DNA of 64,000 bases. It comes from Jatrophihabitans_A lederbergiae. Its GTDB lineage: Bacteria > Actinomycetota > Actinomycetes > Mycobacteriales > Jatrophihabitantaceae. The stretch is taken from contig NZ_JAVREH010000007.1 in assembly GCF_031845305.1 (NCBI RefSeq), forward strand, positions 124,001 to 188,000. Reading direction: 5' to 3'. Shown here one piece after another: positions 16,716 to 24,149 of this stretch (positions are counted from its first letter, which is position 1; each line of letters begins with the position of its first letter). Position numbers and translations under genes: made by a program. A model generated the notes under the pieces. That model was not told the origin of the DNA. It did no database searches and saw nothing but the letters and a program-made list of their open reading frames with translations.

Positions 16716-17129
16716 TCAGCGGACGACGGGAATGGCTGCCGCGTGCGCCCGCAGCGTGTCCGCGACGGTCGCCGCCGCGGTCACCGGGTCCAGGGGTCGC
16801 AGCAGGACGGCATCCGCCTCGGACCAGGCCGCCAGCCAGCGGTCCTGTGGACGCGCGATCAGCACGATCATCGGCGGGCAGTCGGCCAGCTCGTTCTTGA
16901 ACTGCCGGCACAGGCCGACGCCGCCACTGGGCTGGGCGTCGCCGTCCAGGATGGCCAGGTCGATGTCGCCGGAGTCGAGCTGGTCCTTGAGCTGGCTGTA
17001 GTTGGCACACTCGACCCACTCGATGCGACCCGTGTCTGACGCCGCGCGGCGACCGACAGCCGAGCGAACATCCGATCGCACGTTGGCACGCTGGCTGTAG
17101 ACCAGAACGGTGAGGCTGGCGGAGCTCAT
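16716..17129 (-). CDS. receiver-like (CheY-fold) protein lacking output domain
   Basis: A 137-residue protein that fits a single response-regulator receiver domain: strand TVLVYSQR, phospho-site-like LAILDGD with Asp62, MIVLIARP and LLRPLDP. The acidic pair normally following the first strand is absent (YSQRANV instead), and the conserved Lys before Pro near the C-terminus is Arg (LLRPLDP). It is therefore probably a pseudo-receiver that does not undergo standard phosphorylation. It is divergent from the ctaE-qcrCAB operon and upstream of trpD, a placement repeated in other actinobacteria. Its role is unknown. Confidence 0.72.
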   Translation of the reverse strand: MSSASLTVLVYSQRANVRSDVRSAVGRRAASDTGRIEWVECANYSQLKDQLDSGDIDLAILDGDAQPSGGVGLCRQFKNELADCPPMIVLIARPQDRWLAAWSEADAVLLRPLDPVTAAATVADTLRAHAAAIPVVR

Positions 17130-17299
17130 GACGGGTGCTTCTCTCTACGGGATCGACCGGGACCGCCGGGCGAGGACGGCTCGCCGAGAATGATATCGAC
17201 AGCCGCCGCCGAACACCGCGCCCGCTCGGCTTGCACCTTAGGCTCCAGCGACGCACAAGTACGCGCGGACCCCCTGCCACACAACCTGCGAGATGAGGC

Positions 17300-17305
17300 A
17301 ATAAT
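17300..17305 (+). promoter_or_regulatory. predicted -10 element (AATAAT) for ctaE-qcrCAB
   Basis: AATAAT is followed by six bases (GCAAGA) and then the GTG start of ctaE at 17312, the spacing of a leaderless transcript. No convincing -35 is seen. Prediction only. Confidence 0.4.
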
Positions 17306-17311
17306 GCAAGA

Positions 17312-17989
17312 GTGACGTCGACTGCACAGGTGGCTCCCGCGGAGCGCTTCCCTTCCTCCCAGGTTCACTCGCTCACGCGGCCGAACCTGGTCAGTGTCGG
17401 GACGATCGTCTGGCTGTCCAGCGAGCTGATGTTCTTCGCTGGGCTGTTCGCCATGTACTTCACCGTGCGCGCGAACAACATCGCCGTCTGGCCGGGCGCT
17501 CCGGCCGTGAACGGCCAGCCGGGCTACTCCGTGCACCTTGCCGTTCCGTACGCGACGGTGTTCACCGTGATCCTGGTGGCGTCGTCGATCACCTGCCAAT
17601 GGGGCGTGTTCGCCGCTGAGCGTGGCGACGTCTACGGCGTCCGCCGCTGGTTCTTCGGCACCTTCCTGATGGGGCTGATCTTCGTCTGCGGGCAGGCGAA
17701 CGAGTACCGCAACCAGGTGAACGAGTACCACCACCTCGTCAACGGCGTCCACGAGGCCGGTATGACGCTCTCGTCGTCCGGCTACGGCTCGGTGTTCTAC
17801 CTCACCACCGGCTTCCACGGCCTGCACGTCATCGGCGGCCTGATCGCGTTCCTCTTCTATCTGGCGCGCACGGCGCTGGGCCGGTTCACGCCCGCCCAGG
17901 CGACGGCCGCCATCGTGGTGTCCTACTACTGGCACTTCGTCGACGTCGTGTGGATCGGGCTCTTCGCGACGATCTACTTGATCCATTGA
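17312..17989 (+). CDS. ctaE: cytochrome c oxidase (aa3) subunit III
   Basis: A 225-residue integral membrane protein with five predicted helices. Landmarks are VGTIVWLSSELMFFAGLFA, GQANEYRN, and the C-terminal FHGLHVIGGLIAF and YYWHFVDVVWIGLF, all diagnostic of heme-copper oxidase subunit III. It stabilises subunit I and its proton intake in the bcc-aa3 supercomplex. Start is GTG at 17312, apparently leaderless. It heads the ctaE-qcrC-qcrA-qcrB operon, as in M. tuberculosis Rv2193-Rv2196. Confidence 0.95.
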   Translation: MTSTAQVAPAERFPSSQVHSLTRPNLVSVGTIVWLSSELMFFAGLFAMYFTVRANNIAVWPGAPAVNGQPGYSVHLAVPYATVFTVILVASSITCQWGVFAAERGDVYGVRRWFFGTFLMGLIFVCGQANEYRNQVNEYHHLVNGVHEAGMTLSSSGYGSVFYLTTGFHGLHVIGGLIAFLFYLARTALGRFTPAQATAAIVVSYYWHFVDVVWIGLFATIYLIH

Positions 17990-18041
17990 TATCAATCCAC
18001 GCAACCAAGGTTCAGTGCGGCCGAAGAGCGAAAGGACGCCC

Positions 18042-18932
18042 ATGACCGACGAGGAATACGTCGACGTGGACAGAGAACTCGGCTTCGAGCCGGCTGTCTC
18101 GGACAACACTGTCTTTGGCAACATCGGCCGCGCGCCGAAGACGCCCCGCAAGCACCGCGGCGGGCTGCGCCGACGGGTGGCGAGCTTCGCCGTCCTGGTC
18201 GGCGCGCTGACCACCGTCGGCGGCGGCTACGCCCTGCTCGCCCCGTCCTCGGGCGCGGACGACACCGCCTCGAGCAGCGCGGACGTGGCCAAGGGTCGCC
18301 AGCTGTTCGAGACCAGCTGCATCACCTGCCACGGCGCGAACCTGCAGGGCGTCACCGGCCGCGGTCCGACGCTGGTCGGTGTCGGCTCGGCGGCGGTCTA
18401 CTTCCAGGTGAGCACCGGCCGCATGCCCGCGCCCTCCCAGGGCGCGGTGAACCTGCGCAAGGACCCCGAATTCAACGAGGCCGAGACCCTGCAGCTGGGG
18501 GCCTACGTCCAGTCGATCGGCGGCGGTCCGCAGGTTCCGGCTCCGGGAACCGATCTGCGCGCATCCGGTGCCGCGGTCGCCAACGGTGGCGAGCTGTTCC
18601 GGCTCAACTGCGCCTCCTGCCACGGCGCCACCGCCCACGGCGCCCCGCTCTCGGCCGGAAAGATCGCCCCGGCCCTCGACAAGGCAACCGACGCGCAGAT
18701 CTACACCGCCATGATCACGGGTCCCGAGAACATGCCGGTCTTCTCGAACAACCAGATCACGCCTGAGCAGAAGCGCGAGATCATCGGGTACGTCGACTAC
18801 CTGAGGGCCTCGAAGGACCCGGGCGGTGCCGGCATCGGCCGCCTCGGCCCGGTATCCGAGGGCATTGTCATCTGGACCGTGGGTATCGGTGCGCTGATGG
18901 TCACGATCTTGTGGATCGGAGCCAAGTCGTGA
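18042..18932 (+). CDS. qcrC: cytochrome bc1 complex diheme cytochrome c subunit
   Basis: A 296-residue diheme cytochrome c. Heme-binding CxxCH motifs are CITCH (residues 93-97) and CASCH (190-194). An N-terminal membrane segment (about 47-67) and a C-terminal one (IVIWTVGIGALMVTILW) anchor the two periplasmic-side domains. The diheme form replaces a soluble cytochrome c and passes electrons from the Rieske centre directly to CuA of the oxidase. ATG at 18042 has GAAAGGA 7 nt upstream. The stop overlaps the qcrA start (GTGA). Confidence 0.95.
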   Translation: MTDEEYVDVDRELGFEPAVSDNTVFGNIGRAPKTPRKHRGGLRRRVASFAVLVGALTTVGGGYALLAPSSGADDTASSSADVAKGRQLFETSCITCHGANLQGVTGRGPTLVGVGSAAVYFQVSTGRMPAPSQGAVNLRKDPEFNEAETLQLGAYVQSIGGGPQVPAPGTDLRASGAAVANGGELFRLNCASCHGATAHGAPLSAGKIAPALDKATDAQIYTAMITGPENMPVFSNNQITPEQKREIIGYVDYLRASKDPGGAGIGRLGPVSEGIVIWTVGIGALMVTILWIGAKS

Positions 18933-20005
18933 GTGAGGACAACAGCGGCGGGAGCTCTGACAAGAGGCCGTCCGTCGAAGAGCTTCGTGAGATGAGCACC
19001 GAAGAGGCGATGATCGCGGGCGCCGAGGTCGACGGTGTCTACCTCGTCCACCGGCGTGAGCGCTTCCCGATCGCCGGCACCCGGGCCGAGCGGCGCGCCG
19101 AGCGCACCATCGCCGGCGTCTTCATCCTGGGATTCCTCTCGGCGATCGCGTTCATCGTGGTCTTCTGCGGAGCCGTTCCGTACCAGTGGCGACTGCCCGG
19201 CGAGGGCAGGGCCTTCCATTACTTCACCCCGCTGCTCGGGGCGTTCCTGGGCCTGTCGCTGGCCTGCATGGGCATCGGTTTGGTGCTCTGGGCCAAGTGG
19301 CTGATGCCCGAAGAAGAGGCCGTACAGGATCGCCACGACGGCCCGTCCGAAGAGGCCGCCCAGCTGATGACGGCGGCAACGCTGACATCCGGGTTCCACG
19401 ACATGGGGGTCGCGCGGCGCTCGATGCTGAAGATGACCTTCGGCGTGGCCGGTGGGGCGCTCGGCCTGGTTCCGCTGGTCGCCCTCGTCGGCGCCATGAT
19501 CAAGAAACCGAATCGCGGTAAGAACGAGAGTCTCTTCCACACCATGTTCGCCAAGGGCGTGCCGCTGGTGTACGCCGACGGGCGGCGGGTCAGCCCCAAC
19601 GACCTCGACGCGGGTGGCCTGGCCACCGTGTTCCCCGGAGTCGAGGGCGGCATCCGGGCCGGTGACTCGCCGACACTGCTGATCCGGCTCCGGCCGGGGC
19701 AGGTGGTGAAGTCGCGCAAGGGCCAGAACACCTTCGGCTGGGGCGAGTACGTCGCGTACTCCAAGATCTGCACGCACGCCGGTTGCCCCGCCTCGCTGTA
19801 CGAGCAGCAGACCGGCCGCCTGCTCTGCCCCTGCCACCAATCGCAGTTCGACGTCCTGCAGGACGCCAAGCCGGTGTTCGGCCCCGCGACGCGCAGCCTG
19901 CCGAAGCTGCCGCTCGGCGTCGAAACTGTCGGTGACACGCAGTACTTTGTTGCTATGGGCGACTTCCCAGAAGCGGTCGGCCCGGCATTTTGGGAGCGAC
20001 CATGA
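18929..20005 (+). CDS. qcrA: cytochrome bc1 complex Rieske iron-sulfur subunit
   Basis: A 358-residue membrane protein. Three N-terminal helices (FILGFLSAIAFIVVF, LGAFLGLSLACMGIG, GGALGLVPLVALVGA) are typical of actinobacterial QcrA, which differs from the single-helix proteobacterial form. The [2Fe-2S] ligands lie in CTHAGC and CPCHQS, with a twin RR-S-M-L segment (ARRSMLKMTF) before the third helix resembling a hybrid Sec/Tat signal. It accepts electrons from quinol and hands them to QcrC. GTG start overlaps the qcrC stop. Confidence 0.95.
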   Translation: MSEDNSGGSSDKRPSVEELREMSTEEAMIAGAEVDGVYLVHRRERFPIAGTRAERRAERTIAGVFILGFLSAIAFIVVFCGAVPYQWRLPGEGRAFHYFTPLLGAFLGLSLACMGIGLVLWAKWLMPEEEAVQDRHDGPSEEAAQLMTAATLTSGFHDMGVARRSMLKMTFGVAGGALGLVPLVALVGAMIKKPNRGKNESLFHTMFAKGVPLVYADGRRVSPNDLDAGGLATVFPGVEGGIRAGDSPTLLIRLRPGQVVKSRKGQNTFGWGEYVAYSKICTHAGCPASLYEQQTGRLLCPCHQSQFDVLQDAKPVFGPATRSLPKLPLGVETVGDTQYFVAMGDFPEAVGPAFWERP

Positions 20006-21657
20006 GCAGTGCCGACGACATCAGCCAGTCCCCCCGGGTGAAGCGGGCCAAGCGGTTCGACAAGCCGGCCACCCCGCAGGGCAAGGCCGCAAAGTGGGCT
20101 GAGGACCGGCTCGGCATCGCGGGCGGTGCCCGCCGCCAGCTGAACAAGGTCTTTCCGGACCACTGGTCCTTCATGATGGGCGAGATCGCGCTCTACTCGT
20201 TCATCCTGCTGATCCTCAGTGGCACCTTCCTCACGTTCTTCTTCGACGCCTCGATGGCCGAAGTGCGCTACGACGGCTCGTACGTCCCGCTCGACGGCGT
20301 GCAGATGTCGCGTGCCTACGCGTCCAGCCTGAACATCTCCTTCGACGTCCGCGGCGGTCTGGTCATGCGCCAGATCCACCACTGGGCGGCGCTGCTGTTC
20401 ATGGCGTCGATGCTGATCCACATGTTCCGGGTGTTCTTCACCGGCGCGTTCCGCAAGCCGCGTGAGATCAACTGGCTGATCGGCCTCGGCCTGGTCACCC
20501 TGGGCCTGGTCGAGGGCTTCGCCGGTTACTCCCTGCCTGATGACCTGCTGTCGGGTACGGGCCTCCGCATCGCCGAGGCGATCGTGCAGTCCATCCCGGT
20601 CATCGGCAGCTGGGCCGCATACCTCGTGTTCGGTGGCAAGTTCCCGGGCACCGCCATCATCGGTCGGCTGTACATCGTGCACGTGCTGATCGTTCCGGGC
20701 GTTCTGGCCGGCCTGATCGGCGCTCACATGGCCCTGCTGGTGAAGCAGAAGCACACCGAGTTCCCTGGTCCGGGCAAGACCGAGGCCACGGTCAGCGGCG
20801 AGCGGATGTATCCGACGTACAGCCTCAAGGCCGGCGGCTTCTTCTTCATCGTCGCCGCGGTCTGCTGCGCGCTCGGCGGCCTCGCGCAGATCAACCCGAT
20901 CTGGCTGTTCGGCCCGTACAACCCCGCCCAGGTGTCCTCCGGCTCGCAGCCCGACTGGTACATCGGATTCCTCGACGGGTCCACCCGCCTCTTCCCCTCG
21001 TGGGAGATCCGGTTGTTCCACCACACCATTCCGCCGCTGTTCTGGCCGACTCTGGTGCTGCCCGGGATCATGTTCGGACTGGCTGGCGCCTATCCGTTCC
21101 TCGAGGCGAAGCTGACCAAGGACCGCTTCTCCCACAACCTGCTGCAGCGCCCGCGTGACGTTCCGGTCCGCACGGGTCTCGGCGTCATGGCGATCAGCTT
21201 CTACGCGGTGCTGCTGGTGTCCGGTGGTAACGACCTGATCGCCAAGGCGTTCGACCTGTCACTGAACGCGATGACCTGGGCGGGGCGTATCGGTGTCCTG
21301 ATCGTGCCGCCGCTGGCCTACGCGATCACCTATCTGATCTGCCTGGGCCTGCAGCGGCACGACCGCGAGGTCATCGAACACGGCATCGAGACGGGCGTCA
21401 TCAAGCAGCTGCCCAACGGTGAGTTCATCGAGATCCACCAGCCGCTCGGCCCGGTGGACGACCATGGCCACGGGGTGCTGCAGTACGGCGGAACTCCGGT
21501 GCCGAAGCGGATGAACCAGCTCGGCAACCCGCACGGCGCCAAGGTCAAGGGCTTCTTCCGGCCGGTGCGCGAACGCGCCGACATCGAGGCCGAGCTTCGC
21601 CAGCTCGCCGAGGCGGAAGAGGCCGAGAAGAGCCGTCCTCGGGAACTCACCGACTAA
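20002..21657 (+). CDS. qcrB: cytochrome bc1 complex cytochrome b subunit
   Basis: A 551-residue membrane protein with about eight helices. Heme bL/bH histidines lie in RQIHHWAALLF with SMLIHMFRV and in IVHVLIVP with GAHMALL. PDWY (SQPDWYIGF) is the actinobacterial counterpart of the PEWY loop of the quinol-oxidation site. The C-terminal extension after the last helix (HDREVIEHGIETG onward, about 130 residues) is typical of actinobacteria. It oxidises menaquinol. The ATG overlaps the qcrA stop (ATGA). A hairpin terminator follows the stop. Confidence 0.95.
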   Translation: MSSADDISQSPRVKRAKRFDKPATPQGKAAKWAEDRLGIAGGARRQLNKVFPDHWSFMMGEIALYSFILLILSGTFLTFFFDASMAEVRYDGSYVPLDGVQMSRAYASSLNISFDVRGGLVMRQIHHWAALLFMASMLIHMFRVFFTGAFRKPREINWLIGLGLVTLGLVEGFAGYSLPDDLLSGTGLRIAEAIVQSIPVIGSWAAYLVFGGKFPGTAIIGRLYIVHVLIVPGVLAGLIGAHMALLVKQKHTEFPGPGKTEATVSGERMYPTYSLKAGGFFFIVAAVCCALGGLAQINPIWLFGPYNPAQVSSGSQPDWYIGFLDGSTRLFPSWEIRLFHHTIPPLFWPTLVLPGIMFGLAGAYPFLEAKLTKDRFSHNLLQRPRDVPVRTGLGVMAISFYAVLLVSGGNDLIAKAFDLSLNAMTWAGRIGVLIVPPLAYAITYLICLGLQRHDREVIEHGIETGVIKQLPNGEFIEIHQPLGPVDDHGHGVLQYGGTPVPKRMNQLGNPHGAKVKGFFRPVRERADIEAELRQLAEAEEAEKSRPRELTD

Positions 21658-21680
21658 GAAGACTGCGAACGATCTGTTCC

Positions 21681-21722
21681 AATCCGCGTCCAACCCTTTA
21701 CTACGGGGCTGGGCGCGGATTT
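21681..21722 (+). terminator. hairpin terminator after qcrB
   Basis: AATCCGCG and CCAaCCC pair with GGGcTGG and CGCGGATT across the loop TTTACTACG, giving a stem of about 15 bp with two small mismatches, 24 nt after the qcrB stop. The 3' side has only TTTG, as usual for actinobacterial terminators with short U tracts. Confidence 0.65.
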
Positions 21723-21752
21723 GTGCGTCACGGGGGACAGCTGCCGGCGCGG

Positions 21753-21900
21753 TCAATGCCAGGACCAGGGCTTCGGCGCGTTGACGCTGCGGTAGAGGAT
21801 TGCCTTGACGTACCGCAGCGGATCGCCTCGACCGAGCGTGTGGCGGCCCCAGTTCAGAAGCGAGCGTGGGCACGGAGCAAAGGATGGTGCCGCACACTCT
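21753..21900 (-). other. possible small coding remnant ending PWSWH
   Basis: Upstream of the in-frame stop at 21753, a minus-strand frame reads NWGRHTLGRGDPLRYV and continues KAILYRSVNAPKPWSWH. The Trp-rich, Pro-Lys-Pro ending looks protein-like, and M. tuberculosis has small genes (Rv2197c, mmpS3) at this place. However, the frame has no ATG, GTG or TTG start back to an in-frame stop near 21938, so it is either a relic or needs a frameshift. The rest of the 300-nt gap between qcrB and ctaF holds nothing else I can identify. Confidence 0.25.
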
Positions 21901-21968
21901 GCCGACGTACCAGCGCTGGGGTGGTTACCAGCTGCCTATGATGGCGCCATCACCGACCTGCGTGGGAC

Positions 21969-22397
21969 TCAACGCAGCGGAGCGCGGTGACCTACGTAGT
22001 ACTCGAACAGCAGACCACCGGTCGTGATGAGGATGAGCACGACACCGAGGGCAGCGAGCCAGATGAGAAAGAATGCCATGCCGATGCCCGTGACAGCGGC
22101 CGCCAGCGCGATACCGAAGGGCCAGTAGCTACCCGGGGAGAAGAAGCCCAGCTCACCGGCGCCCTCGGCGATCTCGGCATCGTTGCGGTCCTCGGGGCGG
22201 GCGTCGATACGACGTGACACGAACCAGAAGAACGATCCCCCGATGCCCAGCAGGCCGCCGGACATGACCAGTGCCGCGGTACCCGCTACTTCGATGCCGG
22301 CACCGTGCGAGGCGTGGTTGGTGAGCCAGGCGTAGACCGCCGCGATAACGAAGCAGAAGAGCGCGATCCACAGGAAGATTCGAGCTTCGAGCTTCAT
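21969..22397 (-). CDS. ctaF: cytochrome c oxidase subunit IV (actinobacterial type)
   Basis: A 142-residue protein with four hydrophobic helices beginning MKLEARIFLWIALFCFV. GELGFFSPGSYWPFGIA in the middle is the signature of actinobacterial oxidase subunit IV (DUF4261-free CtaF family, Rv2199c-like). It is an accessory subunit of the aa3 oxidase. The start lies 12 nt downstream of the ctaC stop, so the two genes form an operon that converges on qcrB. Confidence 0.92.
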   Translation of the reverse strand: MKLEARIFLWIALFCFVIAAVYAWLTNHASHGAGIEVAGTAALVMSGGLLGIGGSFFWFVSRRIDARPEDRNDAEIAEGAGELGFFSPGSYWPFGIALAAAVTGIGMAFFLIWLAALGVVLILITTGGLLFEYYVGHRAPLR

Positions 22398-22409
22398 TGC
22401 TGCATCCCC

Positions 22410-23369
22410 CTAGTTGGAGCTGGCGCTGCACACCGTCGACGACTCCGTGGAGGCCGACCGGATTGTGCGACTCGTGTTGAACGGGTGGGTGGTCGTCGCG
22501 CAGGGAGTCTCGCCGATCGACTGCAGGGCCTTGCGCTGGCGTCCCGAGTCGCTGGACGGGATGGCCGCGAGGTTCGTCAGGTAGGCGTTGTAGTTCGCGG
22601 CCGAGACGACCCGCACCTCGAAGTTCATCTGCGAGTGGTAGGTGCCGCACAGCTCGGCGCAGCGACCGACGTAATGCCCGATCGTGGTCGCGCTGAACTC
22701 GAACTGGTTCGGCTTCGGCTGCGGGATCACGTCGCGCTTGAACAGGAAATCGGGCACCCAGAAGGAGTGGATGACGTCCCGGCTGGTTTCGATGATCCGC
22801 ACCCGCTGGTGGACCGGAACCACCATGATCGGGATCTCGGTGGAGCTTCCGACGGTGGACAGCGAGGTGCCCGCGGACGGATCGCTGGCCGGGTAGTTCG
22901 TCGCCTGGGTCTGGCCGTTGACGGTGTTCGACTTGTACTCGAACTTCCAGTTCCACTTGAAGGCGTCGACCTGGATCGTGGTGGCCGGATTAGCCGTCGT
23001 CTTGTCGACGTAGTTCTCGGTCACCGCGGTGAAGTAGAAGAGGCCGGCGATGATCAGGAACGGCGCGATCGTGTACGCGACCTCGATCGGCAGGTGGTAC
23101 TTCGTCTGCGTGGGCAGCAGGTCGTCGGTCTTGCGGTAGCGGAAGCAGCACCAGAAGATGAGACCCCACACGATCACGCCGACGATGAGGGCAGCCAGCG
23201 AGGACCAGGCCCAGAGGGCGCGAACCCGGTCGGCTTGGTTGGTGACGCCGGACGGGATGCCGAAGCGCAGTCGCTCCTCGCCATCGCGGGCGGTGCAGCC
23301 GGTCAGCAACACGGCTGAGCCGGCGAGTAGTCCGAGTCGCGACACACGTGACCTGAGACTGCGTTGCAC
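22410..23369 (-). CDS. ctaC: cytochrome c oxidase subunit II (CuA)
   Basis: A 319-residue lipoprotein precursor. The lipobox LLTGC places the acylated Cys at residue 25. Two helices follow (AWSSLAALIVGVIVWGL, TIAPFLIIAGLFYF), then the cupredoxin domain. CuA ligands are visible in HSFWVPDF and CAELCGTYHSQM. An Asn/Ser/Thr-rich tail of about 50 residues follows and is unusual. It receives electrons from QcrC. ctaD, which encodes catalytic subunit I, is not next to it and is not in this window, as in mycobacteria. Confidence 0.95.
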   Translation of the reverse strand: MQRSLRSRVSRLGLLAGSAVLLTGCTARDGEERLRFGIPSGVTNQADRVRALWAWSSLAALIVGVIVWGLIFWCCFRYRKTDDLLPTQTKYHLPIEVAYTIAPFLIIAGLFYFTAVTENYVDKTTANPATTIQVDAFKWNWKFEYKSNTVNGQTQATNYPASDPSAGTSLSTVGSSTEIPIMVVPVHQRVRIIETSRDVIHSFWVPDFLFKRDVIPQPKPNQFEFSATTIGHYVGRCAELCGTYHSQMNFEVRVVSAANYNAYLTNLAAIPSSDSGRQRKALQSIGETPCATTTHPFNTSRTIRSASTESSTVCSASSN

Positions 23370-23560
23370 TGGCGAAACCGCCTTTCTGAGCTACCTCCGG
23401 GCCCGCTTCTAGTCCCTGTTGAAAGACTAGCCGACACTGCCGGGCGGGGTGGCAGGGGTCTGCCGCGCTGGGCGCCGCGTGGTGGGCGCCTGAGTGGTGG
23501 GCGCGTCGGCCGGCATCCGACGTCCACGTCACCGGAAGTTCTCATGGGAAGATTGACCCC

Positions 23561-24148
23561 ATGAGCGTGCACATCACCGACATGCAGTCCGCCACCACCG
23601 ACATCGAGGGATTGCTCGTCCTGACCCTCAAACAGGTGCGCGACGAGCGCGGCAGCGTCCGGGAATTCTTCCGGGCCTCCGCGTACACCGACGCGGTGCC
23701 GGGCCTGGGCGACTGGCGCCAGATCAACGTGACCGAGTCCGGCCACGGTGCCGTCCGCGGGCTGCACGGCGAGGCGATGACCAAACTCGTGGCCTGCGTG
23801 TCCGGCGAGGCGTTCGGTGCCTATCTCGACGCCCGTCCCGAGTCCCCCAGCTACGGCGCGCTGGTCACCGTCCCGCTCTCCCCCGGCGTCCAGGTCCTGG
23901 TGCCGGCCGGGGTGTGCAACGGGTTCCAGTCCATGAGCGAGCAAGGCACTCAGTACCTGTACTGCTTCACCGAGGAATGGCGCCCGGGCATGGCGGGCAC
24001 GGCGTTCTCACCGCTGGACGAGCAACTGGGGTTGCACTGGCCGATTCCGATCGACCCCGCCGACCCTGCCCAGATCTCGGCCAAGGACGCCGGAGCACTG
24101 CGCTTCAGTGACCAACCGGGCTTCAGCGACCAGCTGGCGAGCCGCTGA
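23561..24148 (+). CDS. dTDP-4-dehydrorhamnose 3,5-epimerase-like (RmlC-family cupin) protein
   Basis: A 195-residue cupin with the RmlC layout: LTLKQVRDERGSVREFF at the start, the QINVTESGHGAVRGLH strand with the catalytic-type His, GEAFGAYLDARPESPSYG, and VPAGVCNGFQSM. In true RmlC the motif is RGLHxQ; here it is RGLHGE, so substrate or activity may differ. No other dTDP-rhamnose gene is nearby. It starts an operon with asnB (1 nt between stop and next start) and is divergent from ctaC. GAAGAT with 7 nt before ATG suggests a leaderless start. Confidence 0.75.
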   Translation: MSVHITDMQSATTDIEGLLVLTLKQVRDERGSVREFFRASAYTDAVPGLGDWRQINVTESGHGAVRGLHGEAMTKLVACVSGEAFGAYLDARPESPSYGALVTVPLSPGVQVLVPAGVCNGFQSMSEQGTQYLYCFTEEWRPGMAGTAFSPLDEQLGLHWPIPIDPADPAQISAKDAGALRFSDQPGFSDQLASR

Positions 24149-24149
24149 C

